Under the pieces are notes generated by a model. That model worked only from the letters and a program-made list of their open reading frames with translations. It was not told the origin of the DNA and made no database searches. From Chryseobacterium bernardetii (GTDB lineage Bacteria; Bacteroidota; Bacteroidia; Flavobacteriales; Weeksellaceae), in the NCBI RefSeq assembly GCF_003815975.1, contig NZ_CP033932.1:5254635-5318634 (forward strand): a DNA stretch of 64,000 nt, given 5' to 3'. Shown here one piece after another: positions 44,674 to 52,193 of the stretch (position 1 is the first letter of the stretch; each line of letters starts with the position of its first letter). The position numbers were made by a program, and so were the translations under genes.

Positions 44674-45320
44674 TAGAATATTTTTTTTGCAGGATTTCCT
44701 ACATAAGTTCCGGACTCTTTAATATTCCGAAAAACTACACTTCCTGCTCCAATGATTGTATTATCAGCAATTTTCACTCCCGGATAAATAGTAGAGCCTG
44801 TTCCAATCAATACATTTTTTCCTATTTTACAATATCCACCTAAGTCTACATTTGCCATGATATTAGTAAATTCATCAATAAAAACATCATGACCAACCTG
44901 GCTTCCGCAATTGATAAACACCCCTTTTGAAACCTCTGCATCACAGGATACTAAAGTATTGGGGAAAAGCACTACTGACTGATCTATTTTGGCTCTGTCA
45001 CCGATAATACAGGTGTGATGAACAAAACCTTGTATTTTTGAATGATCTGTATTAGAAAAAATATTTCTTTTTATAGAAGAATTATTGATTGCTAGCAGGA
45101 TACTTCCGTACTTATTTAAATCGTTATTTGACAATGAGTCAATTACTCTTAGGTCAATATCAAATTGATCCAAAGCAGCTATATTATCATCTACAAAACC
45201 TACAATGTTCGGAACAATGGCACCAAATTTACGGGAATGATTGATAAAGCTCAAAAGTTCTCTTCCAAAACCTCCAGCTCCAATAATTACGATTTCATTA
45301 CTGTACTGAATATCCTCCAT
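44673..45320 (-). CDS. PglD/NeuD-like hexapeptide acyltransferase
   Basis: 215 residues. N-terminal Rossmann-like sugar-nucleotide domain (VIIGAGGFGRELLSF) and a C-terminal left-handed beta-helix with catalytic His144 (GSQVGHDVF) and the closing VVFRNIKESGTYVGNPAKKIF. PglD N-acetylates the 4-amino group of UDP-4-amino sugars; NeuD-type members O-acetylate. Set among KAS III, ACP and reductase genes, it could take its acyl group from the ACP instead of acetyl-CoA (inference). The start overlaps the SDR gene by 23 bases. Confidence 0.88.
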   Translation of the reverse strand: MEDIQYSNEIVIIGAGGFGRELLSFINHSRKFGAIVPNIVGFVDDNIAALDQFDIDLRVIDSLSNNDLNKYGSILLAINNSSIKRNIFSNTDHSKIQGFVHHTCIIGDRAKIDQSVVLFPNTLVSCDAEVSKGVFINCGSQVGHDVFIDEFTNIMANVDLGGYCKIGKNVLIGTGSTIYPGVKIADNTIIGAGSVVFRNIKESGTYVGNPAKKIF

Positions 45321-46023
45321 CGATTATTATATTTTGACCTGTGATCCATTTTGAACCATCGGATATTAAAAATTTTATTGCCGGAACCACGTCTTCTGTT
45401 TTCCCTATTCCAAGAGGGTGCATTTCTACAATCTGCTTTACATTATCTTCATTCAACTGAGAAAATAGTTTTTGGGTCATTGGAGTATCCACCACTCCTG
45501 GCAATACTGCATTCACTCTTATTTTCCTTTTTGCAAATTCTAAAGCAGCTGATTTTACCAGACCTACTACAGCTGATTTTGTGGAACAATAACCAATTTT
45601 ACCTGGTTGTCCCAATACTCCCATTACTGAAGACATAAAAACGATGCTAGCTCCCTCGTTACTAAACTTTTTCTTTGTAAAATGTCTTAATAATTCAATT
45701 CCTGAAAATACATTAAGTTTATATATCCTTTCAATTTTTTCCGGATTATATAAAGTAAGCGGTACAGTTTCTTCCATACCAGCACAATGTACTAATGCAT
45801 CAAATTTCTCAGTAAAATCTAAATTTTTAAATAAATTTTCAATTTCCAAAACATCAGAAAGATCTAGAGAATAACAAATCACGTTATTCTTAGCTTCGTC
45901 CAAAAAATCTTGAATCTTTTCAAAATTCCTTGCTATGGCCACTATTTTATGTCCATCCTTTACAAGCTCTTTCATGGTTTCAAAGCCAATTCCTGAAGTA
46001 GCTCCAGTAAGAATAATATTCAT
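45298..46023 (-). CDS. SDR-family reductase, FabG-like
   Basis: 241 residues. Cofactor loop TGATSGIG (6-13), Asn104, Ser131/132, Tyr145 and Lys149 (YCSTK) make a complete classical SDR. The closing GSKWITGQNIIIDGGYS is the FabG-type C-terminus. Within an operon that also has an ACP and two KAS III enzymes, reduction of a 3-oxoacyl-ACP to the 3-hydroxyacyl form is the likely role. ATG directly follows the Rieske gene's stop. Confidence 0.9.
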   Translation of the reverse strand: MNIILTGATSGIGFETMKELVKDGHKIVAIARNFEKIQDFLDEAKNNVICYSLDLSDVLEIENLFKNLDFTEKFDALVHCAGMEETVPLTLYNPEKIERIYKLNVFSGIELLRHFTKKKFSNEGASIVFMSSVMGVLGQPGKIGYCSTKSAVVGLVKSAALEFAKRKIRVNAVLPGVVDTPMTQKLFSQLNEDNVKQIVEMHPLGIGKTEDVVPAIKFLISDGSKWITGQNIIIDGGYSVQ

Positions 46024-47100
46024 TTAATCAATGTATTTTTTATAATTTTTCTGAAATTCGCATACTCTTGCTTCTTCATCGCTTAACTCTCCAATAAAAG
46101 GTGATTTTTTTACACCAATCTGTACTTTTTCACAAATTGCTTTATCTTCATCAAAAACCTTTCTGTTAAAGCCTACTAATGACTGTTTGTAAATATTTTC
46201 TAAAGTAGGATTGGCTTTTTCCCCGTCTTTTTTGGTGAGGAAAACATAACTTACAAATCTTGAAGAATTACTATCAATAGGTGTAATATAGGATAGGTTA
46301 AAAGAAATTCCATATGTACTTGAAATCAATATATTTGGAAAAACAATAAGGTGTTTATATCCTGAGATTTTATATTCTCTATTTTGATAGGGTGAATGAA
46401 TTTTGGCATTTTTACCCTCATTCTCACCAGCCAGAAGGGTTGCATCCCAAACAGAATGTTCTTTAATAAAAGTAAACTCCATTCCTCCGGCTCCTAACTT
46501 TTTAAATGTTTCCTCGTGAATAAGATTTACGTGGTAGCTTTCTAAAGTATTTTCAACTAGAATTTTCCAATTGGCATGAATGTTCATTTCATTAACATCA
46601 ACCAACTCTCCAAAGTTACTACTCATTTTTTCAACTTCATCAAAAAGATCTCCCATAAAATCTTTTAACTCTGAAGGGTCATTGGAAAGATTAACAAAAA
46701 CAAGTTCTCCACAAAAATCTACTTTATAATCTTTAAGCTTTAAACACTCAAGCTCATCTTTTGTAAATTTAAATAAAGGCTTCTTTGGAATCCCTGTCGG
46801 TATTCCTTTATCATTGTATGCCCATCCATGGTAAGGACACATTAAAGGTCTGTTTCCTGACTTCTCAACCTGAATAATTGAGTGTCTGTGTGAACAAATA
46901 TTTTTAAAAGCCCTTATTGTCCCCTTACAATTTTGTACTACAACAGGAATCCCTCCGATATCTTGTGTAATAAAATCATTTTCTTCTTTTAAAAAAGATT
47001 TAAAACCTATAAAGCACCAAGTTTGCTGAAACAGAAGTTCATATTCTTTTTCTAAAACATCATTTTTATAGTAATGTTCGGGAAGTATTAATGCTTTCAT
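46024..47100 (-). CDS. Rieske non-haem iron oxygenase, alpha subunit
   Basis: 358 residues. Rieske ligands Cys69, His71, Cys88, His91 (CSHRH and CPYHGW); mononuclear iron ligands His190 and His195 (ESYHVNLIHEETF). The bridging acid between the two centres is Glu187, where most family members have Asp; Glu is known in the CntA/quaternary-amine group. It should activate O2 to hydroxylate or dealkylate a substrate with electrons from the PaaE-like reductase. Finding such an enzyme inside a polysaccharide acyl module is unusual; the substrate may be the ACP-bound chain or the sugar. Confidence 0.9.
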   Translation of the reverse strand: MKALILPEHYYKNDVLEKEYELLFQQTWCFIGFKSFLKEENDFITQDIGGIPVVVQNCKGTIRAFKNICSHRHSIIQVEKSGNRPLMCPYHGWAYNDKGIPTGIPKKPLFKFTKDELECLKLKDYKVDFCGELVFVNLSNDPSELKDFMGDLFDEVEKMSSNFGELVDVNEMNIHANWKILVENTLESYHVNLIHEETFKKLGAGGMEFTFIKEHSVWDATLLAGENEGKNAKIHSPYQNREYKISGYKHLIVFPNILISSTYGISFNLSYITPIDSNSSRFVSYVFLTKKDGEKANPTLENIYKQSLVGFNRKVFDEDKAICEKVQIGVKKSPFIGELSDEEARVCEFQKNYKKYID

Positions 47101-47102
47101 GT

Positions 47103-48131
47103 TTATATTTCTTTTAATGGTAAAATTTTTGTTTCTGATAAATTAATAATACAGTTCCCCCAAGATAACCCGGATCCATAACCACTACATAGAATTTTAC
47201 TTTTATTTTCAAGCAAATCTAAATTAGTGGAGATCAATAAAGGAATAGTTACTCCGCTTGTATTTCCGAAGCGCTCAATATTTACCGGAACTTTATTATT
47301 ATCTATTCCTAATATAGAACTTATCTGTTTGATGATAAACCTATTAGATTGATGGAAGAAAAAACCATCAATGTCTGCTAGATTCACTGATGATTCTTCT
47401 TCAATTTTTTTAATACTGGGAGCAACTTCCCTTAATGTAAAATCAAAGACCTTTGCTCCATTCATATTAAGATAAAGTTTTGATTCATTTTCAGAATCAA
47501 AACTATTCTTTGTGATATTTTTTCTATAACCTCCTTCAGGAATTATAATAGCTTCATGGTTAGCTCCATCTGAAAAGAAATTGAAATATGATTTATCTGC
47601 ATTACTATTTTTTGAAACCAAAATAGCGGAAGCAGCATCACCAAACAACATATTGGTACTTTTATCGTTGGGTGATAAAATCTTTGATAAGGTTTCTCCA
47701 ATGATTAATAATACTTTTTCTCCTTCTTTTAAAGTTGAAGCGATAGAAAAAGCAGTACTTAATCCTTGAATGAAACCTGCACAGCCTGCATTAACATCAA
47801 AACACAAAATTTCCTGTTGCAGTCCTAATCTACTCTGTAAAATATTGGAAGTAAAAGGAATTTTATAATCTGATGTCTGGGAAAGAAAAATAAGACTTTT
47901 AATTCTGTTTTTGTCAACCTGCTTCAATAATTCTTCTGCAGCTGCAAATCCCAAATCCGATGCAGTAACACCTTTATCTGCCCACCTTCTTTCTTTGATA
48001 CCAACTGTCTTTTCAAAAACTTTTATTTCTTTTTCTGTTAACAATGTTGAAAAAAAAGAATTCCCAACTGAATGAATCGGAACACTGGAACTGATATACT
48101 CTATCGAAACATTATTAAACTCCTGAAACAT
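47103..48131 (-). CDS. 3-oxoacyl-ACP synthase III (KAS III), first-listed copy
   Basis: 342 residues of the FabH fold. The catalytic triad is intact: Cys117 (NAGCAGF), His260 (FFFHQSN), Asn290 (RFGNTSG). KAS III condenses an acyl-CoA starter with malonyl-ACP. It lies two bases downstream of the ACP gene. It differs strongly in sequence from the KAS III at 48377-49387, so the two are not a recent duplication and may use different starters. It is unlikely to be the housekeeping FabH, given the locus. Confidence 0.88.
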   Translation of the reverse strand: MFQEFNNVSIEYISSSVPIHSVGNSFFSTLLTEKEIKVFEKTVGIKERRWADKGVTASDLGFAAAEELLKQVDKNRIKSLIFLSQTSDYKIPFTSNILQSRLGLQQEILCFDVNAGCAGFIQGLSTAFSIASTLKEGEKVLLIIGETLSKILSPNDKSTNMLFGDAASAILVSKNSNADKSYFNFFSDGANHEAIIIPEGGYRKNITKNSFDSENESKLYLNMNGAKVFDFTLREVAPSIKKIEEESSVNLADIDGFFFHQSNRFIIKQISSILGIDNNKVPVNIERFGNTSGVTIPLLISTNLDLLENKSKILCSGYGSGLSWGNCIINLSETKILPLKEI

Positions 48132-48133
48132 AA

Positions 48134-48364
48134 TTAATCAAATTTATCTTCTCCAATTCGTTCAACTAAAGAATTCACTGTTGTAATTTTAGCAATATCA
48201 TCACCGTTTAACAATACTCCAAAGTTATCTGATACAAAACCGATAAGGATCATCGCAGCCATAGAGTCCCATTCTTCTAATTGAGAAAGATCCGTTTCCG
48301 GAGTTAAACTAATTTCTAATTCTAATTCTTCTTGTAATTGTGATGTAAAATCTGCAATATTCAT
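48134..48364 (-). CDS. Dedicated acyl carrier protein
   Basis: 76 residues, acidic, with the phosphopantetheine site Ser34 in EEWDSMAAM. The canonical DSL motif is DSM here, as in many pathway-specific ACPs. It sits between the two KAS III genes, only 2 and 12 bases from them, so it is their likely carrier. No phosphopantetheinyl transferase is encoded in the window. Confidence 0.9.
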   Translation of the reverse strand: MNIADFTSQLQEELELEISLTPETDLSQLEEWDSMAAMILIGFVSDNFGVLLNGDDIAKITTVNSLVERIGEDKFD

Positions 48365-48376
48365 TATTTTATATTC

Positions 48377-49387
48377 TTAAAGTTTGTTATTTATTTTAAT
48401 TATTCCGCCTGACCAAGATAATCCTACTCCAAACCCTACAATTAACAGGCTGAGCTCTTTATTCTCTTTCAGACTTTCTGTATATCTTTTTAAAGCAATA
48501 GGAATTGTACATGAAACTGTATTCCCTCCATCAGACAGATCGTTATAAAAGTTTTCCTTATTTATTTTTATCCTTTTTCTAAGGAAATCTAGCATAAAAG
48601 AATTTGCCTGGTGGAATACAAATTGGTCAACTTGCCCTACTTCCATCTTATTCTCTTCCATAATCTCTTTCACAAAATTAGGAATAACTTTAGTTGTAAA
48701 ATTGAAAATTTCAGGGCCATTCATATATAAATGATTATCTGTATATATGTTATCTGTACCATATCCTATTTCCTCGGCATTCGGATCTAAAGGAAATCGG
48801 CTGCATCCATTTTTAATAATCAATTTATCATAGCCAGAGCCGTCTGTTCCAAACTTAAATTTAAGAATATTGTCCTCGTCCGTTTTGCTGATAAGTGTTG
48901 CTGTTGCTGCATCTCCAAATATAGATCTGTTTGTCTTATCTTTTGGATGAATAAATTTCGAATAAGTCTCAGCAGTAACCAATAAAACATTTTCTACTTG
49001 ACCAGATGAGATAAGCGCATTTGCTAAATTTACACCGTAAGTAAACCCAGAACATCCTAAATTGAAATCTAATGCTCCTATATCAGTCCTTAGTCCTAGT
49101 CTTTCCTGAAGAATACAGGCTGTTGTAGGTAGATAATATTCGGGGCTTTGTGTACAATATAGTATGTAGTCTATCTTTTGCTTATCAAAACTTTCAAACA
49201 ACTTACTACAAGCTTTTTCAGCAAGGTCTAATCCTGTTTCACTTTCTTTTACAATATACCTCCTTTTAATCCCTACTTTTTCTTCAAATCTTTCGAAGTC
49301 GTAATCGGGAAAATCTTTTTTCAAATCTTCATTTGTTACTACAGTTTCAGGAAATATATATTCTATTTTTTTTATTTGTGCTCCCAT
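48377..49387 (-). CDS. 3-oxoacyl-ACP synthase III (KAS III), first gene of the acyl module
   Basis: 336 residues. Catalytic Cys112 (NLGCSGF), His259 (FVFHQAN) and Asn289 (DGGNTVS) are all present. C-terminal GFGVGLSWSGGII closes the thiolase fold as in FabH. It is the first gene after a good promoter at 49569-49600 and precedes the ACP gene by 12 bases. Confidence 0.9.
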   Translation of the reverse strand: MGAQIKKIEYIFPETVVTNEDLKKDFPDYDFERFEEKVGIKRRYIVKESETGLDLAEKACSKLFESFDKQKIDYILYCTQSPEYYLPTTACILQERLGLRTDIGALDFNLGCSGFTYGVNLANALISSGQVENVLLVTAETYSKFIHPKDKTNRSIFGDAATATLISKTDEDNILKFKFGTDGSGYDKLIIKNGCSRFPLDPNAEEIGYGTDNIYTDNHLYMNGPEIFNFTTKVIPNFVKEIMEENKMEVGQVDQFVFHQANSFMLDFLRKRIKINKENFYNDLSDGGNTVSCTIPIALKRYTESLKENKELSLLIVGFGVGLSWSGGIIKINNKL

Positions 49388-49643
49388 ATTAATTTTGATC
49401 CTTTAAATCTTCCGGCTTTAACTTATTGTTATATATCATTTTTTCTTATTAAACAATCTGGTGCATAAGCCAATGTTATCATTTATCATATAATTAATTA
49501 AAAATAAAAGTTTTTAACTCTTACACAAACTATGATTAGTCATGTTTTCCTTATCTGGAATACCTACACAAAGATAGTTTTTTCAAATAAGATACAGCAA
49601 GTCTCTTATCCCAAACTTATGGTTCTTATTATTACTGTTTATT
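49388..49643. other. 256-base gap with internal promoter and long leader
   Basis: It splits the polysaccharide locus. The minus strand has a consensus promoter at 49569-49600 and then a leader of about 175 bases before the KAS III ATG. The leader ends with AAAGGATC about 10 bases before the ATG, an SD-like string unusual for this group. No small ORF or riboswitch recognised. Confidence 0.5.
49569..49600 (-). promoter_or_regulatory. Internal promoter of the acyl-module operon
   Basis: Minus strand TTG (49600-49598), 21-base spacer, TATCTTTG (49576-49569). Good match to the flavobacterial pair. It would drive 48377-49387 and everything on to rfbC. Confidence 0.6.
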
Positions 49644-50249
49644 CTAATTAAATCCATTAAAAGCTTCTGCTGTTGCCTGCCCTTCTTGAGAAATTCCTTC
49701 TTTTATAAATACTTTTTTTATAGTAAGGAAGAATATCTTTACATCCAAAAAAAAAGATAAATGATCTACATACCAAACGTCTAATTCGAATTTCCGTTTC
49801 CAAGATATTGCATTTCGTCCATTCACTTGAGCCCAACCCGTAATCCCGGGCCTAACTTCATGTCTTCGTTTTTGTTCCGAATTATATAATGGAAGATATT
49901 GAGGTAACAAGGGTCTTGGTCCTATTAATGACATATCACCTTTCAGAACATTTATTAATTGAGGAATCTCATCTAGGGAAGTTTTTCGTACAAAAGATCC
50001 AATTCCTGTCAAACGGTCAGCATCAGGTAATAAATTTCCATTTTTATCCTTTTTATCATTCATTGTCTTGAACTTAATAATACTAAAGACTTTTCCATTC
50101 TTACCAGGTCTTTTTTGGAAGAAAAAAGGTTTGCCCTGATTCGCAAAATACAAACCAATGGTAACCAGTAGGAAAATAGGACTTAAAATCAAGAAACCTA
50201 ATAATGCTAAAAAAAAATCAATTATTCTTTTAAAAACAGATTTATACAT
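49644..50249 (-). CDS. Initiating phosphoglycosyl transferase (PglC-like), second copy
   Basis: 201 residues. Membrane helix about 8-35, [21 protein letters not shown] (Asp-Glu dyad), [17 protein letters not shown] and [18 protein letters not shown], the textbook PglC/WbaP C-terminal-domain sequence. It starts repeat-unit assembly on undecaprenyl phosphate. It follows the glycosyltransferase genes of the upstream half of the locus (gap 4 bases) and differs from the copy at 41868-42437. Confidence 0.92.
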   Translation of the reverse strand: MYKSVFKRIIDFFLALLGFLILSPIFLLVTIGLYFANQGKPFFFQKRPGKNGKVFSIIKFKTMNDKKDKNGNLLPDADRLTGIGSFVRKTSLDEIPQLINVLKGDMSLIGPRPLLPQYLPLYNSEQKRRHEVRPGITGWAQVNGRNAISWKRKFELDVWYVDHLSFFLDVKIFFLTIKKVFIKEGISQEGQATAEAFNGFN

Positions 50250-50253
50250 AGTT

Positions 50254-51159
50254 CTATTTAAATTTAAACAAATTGAGCAGCATAAAGATAGTTAGTTTCT
50301 TTTTGTCTCTCATTAATTGCGTATTATATTTAAAAATCATTTTGTTCCGATTAAAATATCCACCTAAAAATGCCTTATATATTGTATATTCTTTAGTGTC
50401 TTTATCTACATATTCTATAAAATTACGTGCATGCACATCATGGTAACCATTAAGTACTTTTGAAAATTTACTTTTAATAGTACTAAGAGATATTTTGTTT
50501 AGATGTCCATGAACATTCGAGTCATGTATTCTGTAATGTATATAAGAATTTGAGTCTATACTCACCTTATAGCCATTATATCTGGCAAAGAAATATATCA
50601 GCCAATCATGTGAGAATTCATTCCAATCAGAATTATCTAAACGTTTATTTACAAATTCTTTTAATTGAAATACTAATTTTCTTGTCAATACATAGGTACA
50701 TCCTGCACTTCCGCCTTCGAATAAAAAATCGTATTTTTTTTGAGGAAAATCTTTTTTCAATTCAGTTAAAGAACCGGTAGAGGTATCCCATTTTGTAAGA
50801 TTGGAACAATATAAATCTGAATTTTCTTTCTGCAATATCTCAACCGCTTTCTTCATTTTTTCTGGCAGCCAAATATCATCTTGGTCTGAAAAAGCAATAT
50901 AGTCAAAGTCATCATCAATAGTAAGCTCGCTCACCATTTTTAGGAAATTTTTTGCAGCAGAGCCTGTTCCTGGTATATTCTGAGAAATCAAAATTTCTGG
51001 ATAGTTATGTTTTATAATTTCCAGAGTTTTGTCTTTACTTCCGTCATCACTAACAGCTACATTCACTTCTATCCCTTGTTGATTTAAGATAGAATCCATC
51101 TGTTCCCTGATATATTTCTCACCATTATAGGTTGCAAGAAGTATTTTAATTTTTATCAT
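50254..51159 (-). CDS. Glycosyltransferase family 2
   Basis: 301 residues. GT-A fold: [14 protein letters not shown] at the start, nucleotide-sugar Asp in [10 protein letters not shown], metal-binding [12 protein letters not shown] at about 95-106. The DQDDIW form is typical of rhamnosyl- and related O-antigen transferases. It would add one residue of the repeat unit at the inner membrane face. The start overlaps the end of the GT4 gene upstream by 14 bases. Confidence 0.9.
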   Translation of the reverse strand: MIKIKILLATYNGEKYIREQMDSILNQQGIEVNVAVSDDGSKDKTLEIIKHNYPEILISQNIPGTGSAAKNFLKMVSELTIDDDFDYIAFSDQDDIWLPEKMKKAVEILQKENSDLYCSNLTKWDTSTGSLTELKKDFPQKKYDFLFEGGSAGCTYVLTRKLVFQLKEFVNKRLDNSDWNEFSHDWLIYFFARYNGYKVSIDSNSYIHYRIHDSNVHGHLNKISLSTIKSKFSKVLNGYHDVHARNFIEYVDKDTKEYTIYKAFLGGYFNRNKMIFKYNTQLMRDKKKLTIFMLLNLFKFK

Positions 51160-52174
51160 CTGTACTTAATAAGTTTATTAAATCCAAAACTTGATCTTTT
51201 ACTTTTAACTCTGAGTTTTTAAGAGTTTCTTCAGTAGCCAAGACTATTGTATCCATTATTGATTTTTCATTCATAGGATCAAATACTAAAGAAGGATCAC
51301 AAACCGCATAAGTATATGGTAAGTCAGCACCTATAATTTTACAACCCAATTCTATTCCCTCAATTAAGCCTAAACCAAAACTTTCCGCTAATGATGGATA
51401 GATCACATATTCTGTTTCTAAATACTTTTGGATTAAGTCTTCTCTTTTTACAAATCCTAAATTTTCAATAGGATATCCTTTCGAAATTGCATTATTTATT
51501 AATTGTAAAATTAATGGGAATTTTTCGCTAACTGTTACAATAAGTTTACCTTTTTGAATTTTATCATATGCTTTACAAAAGGCATTAATTAATTTGGGAT
51601 GATTTTTATTAGCCTGAGCATTACTAGCATATAAGAATGTATTATTTTTTCTTATACTATCCTTATTTTCCATATCAGAAATAAGTGAAGGATAGAATGG
51701 CAGAATCTTAGCCTTATCTTTTTGTTTAAACTTTTCAACAAACTGGTTTTCCAGTGTTTTACTTTGGAAAAGCCAGGTATTGGTGTTTTTACTATATTTT
51801 TTTAATATAGCTACTTTTAAAGTATATTTTATTTTTTCAATAAAACTAAAATTTCTAGGAACATTCAATAAAATGAGATTATGAAAATAAGTATATACAA
51901 TGCTCTTTTTAACAGAAATGGGAGGTGGTATATTACCTAAAACAAATATCTTATTAAATTTTTTTGAATTTAGTTTATAAAAGTTTTTTCTCTGACTTAA
52001 TGATGAATTTATTATTAGCATTTCATTACTTTGCTTAACTGTAAAGTCAATAGGTAGCCTCTCATCTAATAAATAAAAGACTTTAATTTCCCTTTTTTCA
52101 AGCTCGGTTATTAAATAGTTAAGTAAAACCCTTCCTCCTCCATTGTTTATGAAAATAGCATCAATTAATAACAT
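51146..52174 (-). CDS. Glycosyltransferase family 4
   Basis: 342 residues. GT-B fold; a glycine-rich loop near the N-terminus (NNGGGRVLLNYL) and the C-terminal donor-binding motif ESFGLGLIEGIELG (E-x7-E) at about 270. The N-terminal half is diverged from other GT4 proteins in the locus. Donor and acceptor sugars are unknown. Confidence 0.85.
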   Translation of the reverse strand: MLLIDAIFINNGGGRVLLNYLITELEKREIKVFYLLDERLPIDFTVKQSNEMLIINSSLSQRKNFYKLNSKKFNKIFVLGNIPPPISVKKSIVYTYFHNLILLNVPRNFSFIEKIKYTLKVAILKKYSKNTNTWLFQSKTLENQFVEKFKQKDKAKILPFYPSLISDMENKDSIRKNNTFLYASNAQANKNHPKLINAFCKAYDKIQKGKLIVTVSEKFPLILQLINNAISKGYPIENLGFVKREDLIQKYLETEYVIYPSLAESFGLGLIEGIELGCKIIGADLPYTYAVCDPSLVFDPMNEKSIMDTIVLATEETLKNSELKVKDQVLDLINLLSTDDKN

Positions 52175-52193
52175 ATTTATCCAATAGTTTTTA

